Shown: positions 8,284-16,997 of the stretch, piece by piece
How positions within the stretch are numbered: the stretch's first letter is position 1
Layout of the letters: each line of letters begins with the position of its first letter
DNA from: Eubacterium brachy ATCC 33089
GTDB taxonomy: Bacteria > Bacillota > Clostridia > Peptostreptococcales > Anaerovoracaceae
Reading direction: 5' to 3'
Assembly: GCA_000488855.1 (NCBI GenBank)
Contig: KI535286.1
Coordinates: 22,394 to 86,393, forward strand
DNA: 64,000 nucleotides
Position numbers and translations under genes: made by a program
Notes under the pieces: generated by a model
Database searches by the model: none
The model's input: only the letters and a program-made list of their open reading frames with translations
Told to the model about the DNA's origin: nothing

Positions 8284-9561
8284 ATGAAAAAATACAATAT
8301 CGAAACCAACTGCATACACGGCGGATATAGAGCGAAAAAAGGAGAACCGCAGGTGCCTGCCATCGCTCAAAGTACTACTTATAGGTATTATGACGGTGCA
8401 GATATGGCGGATTTATTTGATTTGAAAGAAGCCGGATTTTTCTATTCCAGAATCGGAAATCCGACAGTAGGAATTTTTGAAGATAAGATGGCATCTTTAG
8501 AAGGTGGTGTCGCCGGAGTTGCGGCCGCTTCCGGAAGTGCCACAATTTACAGCACTATTTTAAATATATGCCAAAAGGGGGATCACATAGTGAGTTCATC
8601 CTCAATTTATGGCGGAACGTTTAACCAATTTAAGGTTACTCTTCCGGCACAGGATATAGAGGTTACTTTCATAGATCAAAACAATTCTCTTGAAGAGCTA
8701 AAAAAAGCAATCAAACCTAATACCAAAGCTGTATTTGCAGAAACGTTGAGCAATCCCGGAATGGAAGTTTTGGACTTTGAAAAATTCAGGTTGTTGGCTG
8801 ATTTTGCAAAATCACCTCTCATAGTTGACAATACCCTCGCTTCGCCATATTTGTGCAGACCTATTGAACACGGTGCAAATATCGTTGTAAACAGTGCTAC
8901 AAAGTGGATAGACGGACATGCCACTTCCATGGGCGGAATAATGGTCGATGGTGGAAATTTCAACTGGGAAGAGCATAAAGATAAATATCCGGGCTTGGTA
9001 GAACCCAATGAAAGCTATCATGGATTGAAGTTTTATGAAACTTTTGGAGATGCCGCATTTGCCGTAAAATACAGAGTGCATATTCTGAGAGATTTGGGAT
9101 TCACAATGGCTCCTCAAAATGCTTTTTTAAATATTCAAGGCTTGGATACCCTCCATCTGAGAATGGAAAGACATAGTGAAAACGCTTTGAAAATCGCTCG
9201 CTTTCTGGAAGATCATCCGGAAGTTGAATGGGTGAATTATCCGGGGTTGAAGAGCAGTAAATCTTATGAAGCGGGACAAAAATATATGCCTAAGGGTCGT
9301 GGCGGAGTTTTAACCTTTGGAGTGAAGGGTGGAAGCAAAAGAGCTGCCCAAGTTTTAGGCAATCTTGAATTAGCCAGCCTCGTAACTCACGTCGGCGATA
9401 TCAGGACGAGCGTATTGCATCCGGCGAGCACAACTCACAGGCAACTGAGCGAAGAAGATCAGGTCAAGGCAGGTGTCAGACCTGAAATGATAAGGTTGTC
9501 AGTAGGCTGTGAGAACTACGAGGATATTGAAGCAGACTTTAAAAATGCTTTGAAAAATTAA
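8284..9561 (+). CDS. metY: O-acetylhomoserine sulfhydrylase (aminocarboxypropyltransferase)
   Basis: 425 residues, the usual length for MetY of the Cys/Met-metabolism PLP family. The PLP lysine is in NSATKWIDGHAT (about residue 208); the phosphate-binding segment AAASGSATIYST and the FYSRIGNPT start motif are present, as is the C-terminal LVTHVGDIRTSVLHPASTTH. It joins O-acetylhomoserine with sulfide (or methanethiol) to give homocysteine (or methionine) in the cytoplasm. The longer size and the IRTSVLHP end favour MetY over methionine gamma-lyase or MetB. It is 38 bp after the SDR gene and 26 bp before metA, which makes its substrate. Confidence 0.88.
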   Translation: MKKYNIETNCIHGGYRAKKGEPQVPAIAQSTTYRYYDGADMADLFDLKEAGFFYSRIGNPTVGIFEDKMASLEGGVAGVAAASGSATIYSTILNICQKGDHIVSSSSIYGGTFNQFKVTLPAQDIEVTFIDQNNSLEELKKAIKPNTKAVFAETLSNPGMEVLDFEKFRLLADFAKSPLIVDNTLASPYLCRPIEHGANIVVNSATKWIDGHATSMGGIMVDGGNFNWEEHKDKYPGLVEPNESYHGLKFYETFGDAAFAVKYRVHILRDLGFTMAPQNAFLNIQGLDTLHLRMERHSENALKIARFLEDHPEVEWVNYPGLKSSKSYEAGQKYMPKGRGGVLTFGVKGGSKRAAQVLGNLELASLVTHVGDIRTSVLHPASTTHRQLSEEDQVKAGVRPEMIRLSVGCENYEDIEADFKNALKN

Positions 9562-9587
9562 AATAGAAAACGAGAGAGAAGGATAAT

Positions 9588-10502
9588 ATGCCAGTAATAA
9601 TACCTAACGGATTGCCGGCGAGAGATAAACTGAAAGAGGAGAATATCTTCACGATGAAAGAAGGCAGAGCCGAAACCCAGGATATCAGACCTCTTGAAAT
9701 TGCCATAGTAAATCTGATGCCGACAAAACTTGCAACGGAAACTCAGTTTTTAAGAATGTTGTCAAATTCACCTCTCCAAGTGAACATAACCCTAGTTAGA
9801 ATGGAGAGCCATCGTGCACAAAATGTCTCCGATGATCATTTGGACAATTTCTATAAAACCCTCGACGAGATAAAAAAACAAAGATTCGACGGAATGATAA
9901 TCACAGGAGCTCCCGTGGAATTTTATAAATTCGAGGATGTTGACTATTGGAACGAACTGACTGAGCTTTTGGACTACAGCAAAAAAAATGTATACAGCAG
10001 AATGTTCATATGCTGGGGTGCTCAAGCGGGGCTATACTATCATCACGGCATTGATAAAAACGTTCTGGATAAAAAGATCTTTGGAGTTTATGAACAGAGT
10101 GTCGTCCGTAAAAACAGCCCTCTGATGAGAGGTTTTGACGATGTTTTCTATGCTCCACACAGCAGAAATACTGAGGTTTCCAGGAAAGAAATACTGAAAA
10201 GATCGGAACTTAGAATCTTAGCTGAGTCTGATGAAGTCGGACCTCACATCATCGCAACGGACAACGGCAGAGAAATATACATCATGGGACATCACGAATA
10301 CGATAAGGAAACCCTGGCACAGGAATATTTCAGGGATGTTGAAAAGGGAGTTGATATTGACCTCCCCGCCAACTATTTCAAAGACGACGATCCCGAAAAG
10401 GGAATAGTCATGAAGTGGAGAGGTCATGCCAGCTTGCTGTTTGGAAATTGGCTGAACTACTACGTATACCAAGCTACTCCTTACGATATAAACGAATTTT
10501 AA
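9588..10502 (+). CDS. metA: Homoserine O-acyltransferase MetA, predicted acetyl-CoA-using
   Basis: 304 residues. It is full length for MetA, with the catalytic Cys in FICWGAQAGLYYHHG (about residue 142), the His in IMGHHEYDKE (about 235) and the Glu that follows. The acyl-CoA specificity position reads Glu (TGAPVEFYKFEDV, about residue 111); in this family Glu there goes with acetyl-CoA and Gly with succinyl-CoA. It should therefore make O-acetylhomoserine, which is the substrate of the neighbouring MetY. GAGAGAAGG lies before the start. The pair forms a direct-sulfhydrylation route to homocysteine. Confidence 0.92.
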   Translation: MPVIIPNGLPARDKLKEENIFTMKEGRAETQDIRPLEIAIVNLMPTKLATETQFLRMLSNSPLQVNITLVRMESHRAQNVSDDHLDNFYKTLDEIKKQRFDGMIITGAPVEFYKFEDVDYWNELTELLDYSKKNVYSRMFICWGAQAGLYYHHGIDKNVLDKKIFGVYEQSVVRKNSPLMRGFDDVFYAPHSRNTEVSRKEILKRSELRILAESDEVGPHIIATDNGREIYIMGHHEYDKETLAQEYFRDVEKGVDIDLPANYFKDDDPEKGIVMKWRGHASLLFGNWLNYYVYQATPYDINEF

Positions 10503-10837
10503 GATATGCCAAGATATGTTGTTCATCGAACGTCTATCGCCCTCTTTCAGTTGAAAATGAACAAGGTTTCAAGGCTGATTACCGCAGCTGCGAAAAATGC
10601 GAGCGTGTTTTTGCGACAGCACTTTATGAAAGAGAGTTTTCGATATGGAAAAAATCACGCTTGATGAAAAAATCAATTTGAAACCAGTATGTAAGTTTGT
10701 CAATCTTCACATTACACAATTGTTACTGTTAAATGATGTCAAAATGTTGTAAAATATATAGGAGGAATGAAATGTCATTTTCATTGTAAAAATTTGCAAT
10801 GATGAATTATAAACGAAGAGCAGGAAGGAAAACTGGG
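10503..10837. other. Intergenic region before ctpA, with a strong ribosome binding site but no long ORF
   Basis: A TAAAAT box (10750-10755) runs into a strong AGGAGG (10760-10765). Instead of a long gene, that site leads to very short frames: ATG 10772 gives five codons and stop, and ATG 10767 gives eleven codons ending in a TGA that overlaps the ATG at 10799. The rest of the region shows no supported gene. Confidence 0.45.
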
Positions 10838-12268
10838 ATGGAAAGAGACGAAATTACAAAATCAACAGACAATGAAATGTCTGCATCTTCAGCTGACGAT
10901 GCTAAAAAATCGAATACGGAAAGCGGTGCCTTTCGCAGTGACGAAAACCCATCGGGGAATGATAGTTTTGAAAAGAGAAACTTCGAAGATGAAAACCTTG
11001 AAAATAAAACATTTGACAGCGAAGATTTCGAAGGGAATTCCGATGAAAACCTCGAAGAAAATTTTGACGAAGGCTTTGAAGAACAGGATACAGATGAGGA
11101 CTCTCAAAAAAAATTCATAAAGAGTAAAAACGACTTTTTCAAAGGATTTTTATTCGGATCGTTGATCACTATCATCATAATAACTCTGTTGTTCTCAACT
11201 GTCGTTCAGGGAAACATAACGGGTGCGAACACTGACAGCAAATTCAATGAGATCAAGGATATCATTAAGCAGAGATATCTCTATGGAGATGAAGTTAAAA
11301 GAAATAATCTCAACTCAGGCATGTACAAGGGATACGTGATGGGGCTGGGAGATCCTTATTCCGAATATTACAGTGCGGAGGAATACAGAGCGTTAAAAGA
11401 AGCTACTTCCGGGCATTTTTACGGTATAGGTGCTGTCTTCAGATTGGAAGATGGCAAAGTTAAAGTCATGAGAACCTACGAAAATTCCCCGGCACGACAG
11501 GGGGGAATAGAAGATGGAGATGAGCTTTTAGAGGTAAACGGTAAAAGTGTCAACGGCAGAAAGTTGCATGATATTTCCGGAGAAATAAAAGGGGATAAAG
11601 ATACCAAGGTAACCTTAAAACTCTATAGGAGTAAAACCGGAAAGACCTTCGAAAAAACCCTGGTCAGAAAAGATATTGTAATAGAGAGCGTGTCGTATAA
11701 AATGCTGAGTAACAGAATCGGGTATATAAAGATTTCCGAGTTCACAGCTGAAACGTTCAATCAATATCAAAAGGCTGTAGCAGAGTTGGAAAAACGGGGA
11801 ATGAAAGCCCTCATTGTAGATTTGAGAAATAATCCGGGTGGCGTGATTAAATCCACAGCACAAATTCTGGACAGCATATTACCAGGGGGAAAAATCGTCT
11901 ATACAAAAGATAAATATGGACATATCAATACTTGGAATTCCGATGAAGCACACAAGTTTACAAAACCTATGGCTGTGCTGATAAACGGATACAGTGCCAG
12001 TGCTTCAGAAATCTTTGCAGGTGCTATACAGGATTATAAAAAGGGTCCTATAATAGGCGAGAAATCGTATGGAAAGGGCATAGTTCAGCAGATTATAGAT
12101 CTAAAGGACGGATCAGGAATCAAATTGACGGTTTCAGAGTATTATACGCCTAATGGAAGAAGATTGCACAAAGTGGGAGTAAATCCTGATATTGAAGTAA
12201 AGGCCATCGGAGATGGCAGCAATCAGTTGGAAAGAGCTGTCACCGAACTGAAGAAACGAATAAGATAG
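10838..12268 (+). CDS. S41-family C-terminal processing peptidase (CtpA)
   Basis: 476 residues from ATG 10838, which has GGAAGG nine bases before it; the frame also offers ATG 10799, adding 13 mostly basic residues, with no site close by. The first 100 residues are highly acidic and repetitive (Glu/Asp/Asn/Phe), then a membrane anchor (GFLFGSLITIIIITLLFSTV). The outside part has a PDZ domain (about 190-270 of the longer form) and the S41 protease core with nucleophile Ser in NGYSASASEIFAGAIQ and Lys in GEKSYGKGIVQ. It should act at the outer face of the membrane on exported proteins. The long acidic cytoplasmic tail is unusual for the family. Confidence 0.88.
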   Translation: MERDEITKSTDNEMSASSADDAKKSNTESGAFRSDENPSGNDSFEKRNFEDENLENKTFDSEDFEGNSDENLEENFDEGFEEQDTDEDSQKKFIKSKNDFFKGFLFGSLITIIIITLLFSTVVQGNITGANTDSKFNEIKDIIKQRYLYGDEVKRNNLNSGMYKGYVMGLGDPYSEYYSAEEYRALKEATSGHFYGIGAVFRLEDGKVKVMRTYENSPARQGGIEDGDELLEVNGKSVNGRKLHDISGEIKGDKDTKVTLKLYRSKTGKTFEKTLVRKDIVIESVSYKMLSNRIGYIKISEFTAETFNQYQKAVAELEKRGMKALIVDLRNNPGGVIKSTAQILDSILPGGKIVYTKDKYGHINTWNSDEAHKFTKPMAVLINGYSASASEIFAGAIQDYKKGPIIGEKSYGKGIVQQIIDLKDGSGIKLTVSEYYTPNGRRLHKVGVNPDIEVKAIGDGSNQLERAVTELKKRIR

Positions 12269-12288
12269 CAATTATATGAAGTTAAAAT

Positions 12289-12316
12289 TAAAGGACACCT
12301 CAAAAGGTGTCCTTTA
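12289..12316. terminator. Hairpin terminator after ctpA
   Basis: A 12-bp stem (AAAGGACACCT/AGGTGTCCTTT plus one T-A pair) closes a 4-nt loop 20 bp after the stop codon. The U-tract is short (TTT then A-rich), so termination may be partial. Confidence 0.7.
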
Positions 12317-12357
12317 AAAGTAAAAATAGTTTTGTTCACGTAATCTGCTGAAGAAGG

Positions 12358-12413
12358 CTATCGCTTGGCACTACAACGGATTGTTTGGCCAGCGACATGA
12401 GTCTAGATAGTGC
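12358..12413 (+). other. Compact nested hairpin upstream of the DUF368 gene promoter
   Basis: TCGCTTGGC (12361-12369) pairs with GCCAGCGA (12388-12395), leaving one bulged T, and within its loop ACAA/TTGT closes a CGGA tetraloop. CTATC (12358-12362) can also pair with GATAG (12406-12410). It lies before the promoter at 12428-12456, so it is not part of that leader; its role is unknown. Confidence 0.35.
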
Positions 12414-12427
12414 AATCACAAAATCGC

Positions 12428-12456
12428 TTTACTAAAACATATCTTTAGCATATAAT
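12428..12456 (+). promoter_or_regulatory. Promoter of the DUF368 gene
   Basis: TTTACT, 17 bp, TATAAT. It leaves a leader of roughly 215 nt that is very A+T-rich apart from a small AGCC/GGCT hairpin near 12579-12594. The 408-bp gap between ctpA and this gene holds only the terminator, the nested hairpin and this promoter. Confidence 0.55.
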
Positions 12457-12676
12457 TACAAATATAATTTAACATATTTTTCAAAAGTATGCAATATTAT
12501 CGTTAGAAAAATATTTAACAAAATTGAAATAATTTTTAGAATATTCTTTCATCGTATGAAATTTTCAAAATAACAGCCGAACTTATGGCTATATTGGTGA
12601 AATCCGAAAATTAAGTCTGAAAAGGCTAATCGAATGTAAATATGAAGCGAATATTGTAAATTTAGAGGATTTATTT

Positions 12677-13498
12677 ATGGGCGATATTAAAAATTTTTTA
12701 TGTGGTATATTGATTGGAATTTCCAATGCCATACCGGGGGTAAGCGGCGGAACTATGGCTGTTATACTCAATATGTACGATAAAATTTTAGAAGCCGTGA
12801 GCATAAGCAACTGGAGACGGCACAAGAGATTTTTAGCGGTTTTCTCATTGGGAATGGTCGTGGGTATCGTCGGTCTGAGCAAGGTTATAATTCCTCTCAG
12901 AGAAAATCATCCGATGATTTTGGGATTCTCCTTCATAGGTTTGATCATAGGCAGTCTACCGTTAATTTTTTACCACTGTAAAAGTTCTGATGGTGCCATA
13001 AAGCCATTTAACGTATTATTGGGCGTCGTAGCATTTTTGTCCATGGTGGTGATGAGCTTTATCAATAAGGGAGAGCTTATTGCGCAGAGCAGTGCTTTCC
13101 AAAGCATAGATATTAAAATGGCACTGATTTTGATTTTTTCCGGGATTTTAGGGTCAATTGCAATGATCATTCCGGGAATAAGCGGCTCTCTTGTAATGCT
13201 CCTCATCGGTACGTATACAACAGTCATGGAGAGCATTGCCAAGTTCAATTTCCCCGTAATATGCCTGACCGGCATCGGAGTCCTGATAGGATTGGCAATA
13301 GGCTTTAAAGGAATAAAAATCGCATTGGACGTCTTTCCACAAGCGATGTACTTTATAATTCTGGGCTTGGTAGCAGGCTCGATATTTCCTGTATATCCCG
13401 GTTTTACCCTGAATAGCGAAGGTGTTGTCGCAATATCGGCATGCCTCCTCCTGTGCTGTATATGTTATATTTCTGCCAGGGGAGAAATGAAGAAATAA
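12677..13498 (+). CDS. DUF368 membrane protein, PopT-like polyprenyl-phosphate transporter
   Basis: 273 residues with eight or so hydrophobic segments. Two internally related re-entrant motifs identify DUF368: SNAIPGVSGGTMAVIL near residue 16 and MIIPGISGSLVMLLIGTY near residue 165. DUF368 proteins (PopT) have been shown to recycle undecaprenyl phosphate across the membrane for reuse in cell-wall synthesis, in parallel with DedA proteins. GAGG stands 8 bp before the ATG. It is a single-gene unit with its own promoter. The function is by family membership; the gene's neighbours give no extra support. Confidence 0.87.
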   Translation: MGDIKNFLCGILIGISNAIPGVSGGTMAVILNMYDKILEAVSISNWRRHKRFLAVFSLGMVVGIVGLSKVIIPLRENHPMILGFSFIGLIIGSLPLIFYHCKSSDGAIKPFNVLLGVVAFLSMVVMSFINKGELIAQSSAFQSIDIKMALILIFSGILGSIAMIIPGISGSLVMLLIGTYTTVMESIAKFNFPVICLTGIGVLIGLAIGFKGIKIALDVFPQAMYFIILGLVAGSIFPVYPGFTLNSEGVVAISACLLLCCICYISARGEMKK

Positions 13499-13597
13499 AA
13501 GGATGTAATTGTCCTATCGCCGAATTCCGTCTGAAAATGATTTTTTAAAATAAGCTTTATGAAAATGAGAATGAATAAATTGTAAATAAACCGAAAC

Positions 13598-13655
13598 AAA
13601 ACATCCGATATGACTGTTCTTAGAATTGTGACAGGTTATAATCAGATGTTTTTTT
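13598..13655. terminator. Probable terminator between convergent DUF368 and MocR genes
   Basis: AAAACATC (13598-13605) pairs with GATGTTTT (13645-13652) followed by more T; inside, CTGT/ACAG forms an inner stem. The reverse strand reads T-rich sequence after the same stem, so it may serve both genes, which converge here. Confidence 0.55.
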
Positions 13656-13688
13656 GTACGAATATTCAAGTGATCCAACTTAAAATGT

Positions 13689-15113
13689 CTATTCTCTCCA
13701 CAGATTTGTCAACTGTTTTACGCTGTCTGAAATCTCCGTCAAAGGAATCTGATTATAGTAAAAAATCATATCTTTGATTTTTAAATCATCTGTTTTTACT
13801 GCCGGACTCTCAATTACATTTAACCCCAGCGACTCCGCTTCCGCCGACAGTATTGCCGCTGATTTTCCAGTATTGACTTTTAATGAAACTGTTATTCCCG
13901 AATACGTGTTGTGGATTGTAATGAAATCGTCAGCTGTTTTCTTCATTTGAGAGATTACCGCATTTAATTTCTGAGAATACAATCTGCGAAGCTTTTTTAT
14001 TCCCGACATGTATTTGCCTTCAGCCATATACAGAGAAAGTGCTAATTGTTCAGTCTTGGAACACGTCTGCGAATACGAGTCTTTACTCTCTACATACTTT
14101 TCCAGCGGTTTTTCCGGCAATACCATATAGCTTATCTTTATGGCGGGGAATAACGTGGATGAAAAAGATCCGAGATAAATTACTCTATTGCTATGGTCCA
14201 AACTTTTTAGAGCCGGTATCGGTCTGCCGAAATATCTGAGTTCGCTGTCATAATCATCTTCGATTATGTAGCTGTCATTCTTCTCCGCCCATGCCAACAG
14301 GTCGTATCTGCGACCAATGGGCATCACCGATCCTGTCGGAAACTGATTGGACGGATTTACATAAACTGCGGAAGGTATGTTCACAGGTAATTTTTCAATT
14401 TCTATACCGTCATCCAATACAGGTATTTCAAAGATACTGAACCTGTTGTTCCTGAAAATTTGAGTCACGGGAGCATATCCCGGTGTCTCCGTTGCAACGG
14501 TATATATGTCGAGATCCTGCAAAACTCTGGATAGATGTTGCGAAGTCTGCTGCGTCCCGGCGGAAATAATCACTTGATCGGGACTACATGAAACCCCTCT
14601 GAAAGAATACAGATACTTGGCAATCTCATATCTCAAAGCCGATTCTCCCTGTGAGTCCGATTCGGAAAGCAGCATGTGCGAACAATTTGTCAGGACTTTA
14701 TTTATGCACTTCTTCCACTTATTAAAGTCAAAACAGCTTGTATCTACTTTAAACCTCAGCGAACTGTCGCTGAAGCGCTGTAAGACATCGTGTGGCGGTG
14801 TTTCGTCAAAAGAAGTCGCAAACACATCGGAAGGCACCACATCGTTCATAGCGTATAGCGGATTCAAAGAATTCGCAACGTAGTAACCGCTTTGAGGTTT
14901 GCTGTAAATGTATCCCTCTACCATCAACTGAGAGTACGCCAAATCGACCGTAGTCACACTCACTCCTAAATCTGTAGACAGATTTCTCAGAGAAGGTAAT
15001 TTTTCTCCAAATGCAATTTCTTTGGATAAGATGGCGGATTTTATATGTTCATACAGTTGTATATACAATGAAATCTGTGAATTTTCAATTAAATTTGGAA
15101 TTATAGCTTTCAA
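13689..15113 (-). CDS. MocR/PdxR-family regulator with altered PLP site
   Basis: 474 residues. A GntR-type winged helix (LYEHIKSAILSKEIAFGEKLPS, DLGVSVTTVDLAYSQLMVEGY) is fused to an aminotransferase-like domain, as in PdxR and GabR. Family landmarks are visible: AGTQQTSQHLSRVL, VNPSNQFPTG and EDDYDSELRYFG. The Schiff-base segment, usually GTFSKxLxPxLRxxYMV, reads GSFSSTLFPAIKISYMV: the PLP lysine is Ser (codon tcc) and the following Arg is Lys. The DNA was checked and the frame is intact. It is transcribed away from an ECF vitamin-transport component, an arrangement common for PdxR controlling vitamin B6 uptake. Whether this protein still binds PLP covalently is doubtful. Confidence 0.87.
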   Translation of the reverse strand: MKAIIPNLIENSQISLYIQLYEHIKSAILSKEIAFGEKLPSLRNLSTDLGVSVTTVDLAYSQLMVEGYIYSKPQSGYYVANSLNPLYAMNDVVPSDVFATSFDETPPHDVLQRFSDSSLRFKVDTSCFDFNKWKKCINKVLTNCSHMLLSESDSQGESALRYEIAKYLYSFRGVSCSPDQVIISAGTQQTSQHLSRVLQDLDIYTVATETPGYAPVTQIFRNNRFSIFEIPVLDDGIEIEKLPVNIPSAVYVNPSNQFPTGSVMPIGRRYDLLAWAEKNDSYIIEDDYDSELRYFGRPIPALKSLDHSNRVIYLGSFSSTLFPAIKISYMVLPEKPLEKYVESKDSYSQTCSKTEQLALSLYMAEGKYMSGIKKLRRLYSQKLNAVISQMKKTADDFITIHNTYSGITVSLKVNTGKSAAILSAEAESLGLNVIESPAVKTDDLKIKDMIFYYNQIPLTEISDSVKQLTNLWRE

Positions 15114-15392
15114 AATTTTCTCCTGTTCAAATAACTTTCCTTCGGTTTTATATGCAAAGTGTATATATAAAAATTTTAAATTTTGTATATTTAGATAATA
15201 TCATTTTTGAGATATACTAACAATAGAAAAGTGTGATCCAAATGAAAAATGCAGTTGGCAGTCAAAAATGGAAACTTTGTAAATTCAAATGTGAGAAGTT
15301 CTTTGCAGTCAAACGCACAACATGATGAGAATTTCGACTCTGCTATTGCAAACATATTGAGGTCAACAGTTACTGAGGTTGGAGGTGTTTGT
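15114..15392. promoter_or_regulatory. Divergent control region between the MocR regulator and the ECF S-component
   Basis: The region holds an imperfect A+T palindrome (15161-15190), a TATACT box (15213-15218) with a TTTAGA -35 at 17 bp pointing to the S-component, and two direct copies of AAAGTGT (15156-15162 and 15228-15234). MocR regulators usually bind direct repeats in such divergent regions. The leader before the S-component start is about 170 nt. Confidence 0.45.
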
Positions 15393-15944
15393 ATGACGAA
15401 TAAAAGATCATTAAACGAAAGAGTTGTCACCACGGGACTCATGATGGCATTGGTGGTCGTTATGACCATGATAATCAGGGTTCCTGTTCCGGCTACAAAC
15501 GGATACATACATTTAGGTGATTGCATGATATTCTTCTCCGTGCTTCTGTTAGGTTGGAAGTGGGGAGCCGCTGCTGCCGGTATCGGTTCGGCGTTGGCGG
15601 ATTTATTTGCGGGCTATGCTTCATACGCTCCGATTACTCTGGTTATAAAAGGATTGATGGCGGTAGTGATGGGACTGTGCATAGACTATGCTATAAAAAA
15701 GGGATTTTCAAAGATCGGCTTACAGATTATGGAAGTGAGTTCTATGATAATATCGGGGCTTTTCATGGTAGCCGGATATTACTTATATGCGAGTATCATT
15801 TCAGGGAACTTCATAGTTCCATTGAGTTCAATTCCAATGAACTGCATCCAATTTGGAGTTGGAGTGGTTCTTGCGAAAATTCTCGCTATGGCGCTTACAA
15901 AAACTCCTGCAAGAAATCTTTTTGAATACGTCAGTGCTATATAG
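15393..15944 (+). CDS. ECF transporter S component, probable vitamin B6-type
   Basis: 183 residues from ATG 15393, which follows GGAGGTG; the frame is open upstream to 15249, but the extra 48 residues are polar and lack a start signal. Five or six membrane segments and the family sequence GDCMIFFSVLLLGWKWGAAAAGIGSALADL identify a substrate-binding S unit of an energy-coupling factor importer (HmpT/PdxU/ThiW-like). It would use the shared EcfAA'T module, which is not in this window. Pairing with a MocR/PdxR regulator suggests pyridoxine or a related B6 vitamer; the substrate remains a prediction. Confidence 0.82.
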   Translation: MTNKRSLNERVVTTGLMMALVVVMTMIIRVPVPATNGYIHLGDCMIFFSVLLLGWKWGAAAAGIGSALADLFAGYASYAPITLVIKGLMAVVMGLCIDYAIKKGFSKIGLQIMEVSSMIISGLFMVAGYYLYASIISGNFIVPLSSIPMNCIQFGVGVVLAKILAMALTKTPARNLFEYVSAI

Positions 15945-16037
15945 ACAGCTGAAAATTAAATGTAAAATCTGGCATATATTAGATTTAAAATATTTTGATA
16001 GTGCTATAACCCCTTTTAAACGCTGATGAATTCTATG

Positions 16038-16068
16038 ACAGTTCGCGTAAAACATTTACGCGAACTGT
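16038..16068 (+). terminator. Strong terminator after the ECF S component
   Basis: A perfect 14-bp stem ACAGTTCGCGTAAA/TTTACGCGAACTGT with a 3-nt loop is followed by TATTTTATATTT. Confidence 0.85.
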
Positions 16069-16125
16069 TATTTTATATTTATGCAAAGGATATGATCTGA
16101 TAATAAACGCATATTCGGTAAGCTA

Positions 16126-16134
16126 TGTTATAAT
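16126..16134 (+). promoter_or_regulatory. Extended -10 promoter of the CPBP protease gene
   Basis: TGTTATAAT provides an extended -10 (TG, one base, TATAAT) 57 bp before the ATG; no clear -35 accompanies it. Confidence 0.55.
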
Positions 16135-16190
16135 GAGGTCCAACGGAATAAATACAACTGAACGAATGTGGAAAGAAAGGATATTGCCCG

Positions 16191-16826
16191 ATGAGCAACA
16201 AAAAGCGATGGATTATAATTTTGATATACGCAGTTTCAATTATAGGAATATTTTTTCTGGGTCAAAGGATTATTCTGGATAAGACAATTCCGATGGATCG
16301 ATTGCGCATATATCAGTATATGTGCTATTTTGCCATTCTGTGGATTACACATATATTCAGTAGAGAAAGTATCAAACAATATAGAGCGGAATTTTCCATT
16401 AAAAATTTCATTAAAAATATAATAATCGGAATATTGATATTTGTAATTTTATTTTTTGTATTTATTTTCGTATCAGGATTCAGTGTTTTCTCAATGAAAA
16501 TTCATATGGGAATCCCACAATTTTTATACATGCTATTTTTTCAAATCTGCATAGTCGGTGCTACGGAAGAAATTTCATTCAGAGGATTTCTTCTAAGGGA
16601 GATAAGTGCTGCAACAACCGGTAATTTAGGGATTTTTTTGTCATCGGCACTATTTGCTGTAGTCCATATAAAATTCGGTCTTCCAACTGTAATTTTATCA
16701 ACCATATTCGGATTTATCCTTGCCGCCTTGAGAAGGGATGTAAGGATATCTTTAACCTCACTGGCGATAGCTCACGGACTCCTGAATGCACTCTTAATAA
16801 TTATCAGTGAAAACGTTATGCGATAA
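16191..16826 (+). CDS. CPBP-family intramembrane metalloprotease
   Basis: 211 residues with six or so hydrophobic segments. The three CPBP (Abi/CAAX protease) motifs are visible: EEISFRGFLLREI (EExxxR, about residues 126-138), the His in FAVVHIKFG, and HGLLNALL (HxxxN/B). These place the active site within the membrane. Family members process prenylated proteins or peptides, protect producers from bacteriocins or regulate stress; nothing here fixes the substrate. The gene stands alone with its own promoter. Confidence 0.83.
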   Translation: MSNKKRWIIILIYAVSIIGIFFLGQRIILDKTIPMDRLRIYQYMCYFAILWITHIFSRESIKQYRAEFSIKNFIKNIIIGILIFVILFFVFIFVSGFSVFSMKIHMGIPQFLYMLFFQICIVGATEEISFRGFLLREISAATTGNLGIFLSSALFAVVHIKFGLPTVILSTIFGFILAALRRDVRISLTSLAIAHGLLNALLIIISENVMR

Positions 16827-16997
16827 ATTTAAAAATATAAAACTTTAATTAGAATTTAAAAGAAAAGAGGAATATTTATCATTTTATCTGTCTTTTTCAT
16901 GTTCTAAAAAATAAAAAATTATTCACAACCAATCTCGTTAAAAATGCGTAGTACATAAAGCCTCCCCCTTTTCATAATCGCTTTAAAAGCCAATTTG

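Noticed and set aside
10557-10664. 35-codon frame downstream of metA
   Set aside because: No ribosome binding site, no recognisable sequence and ordinary non-coding composition.
15242-15325. 27-codon frame in the leader of the ECF S-component
   Set aside because: No ribosome binding site and no recognisable features; the in-frame extension of the S-component from 15249 is rejected for the same reason.
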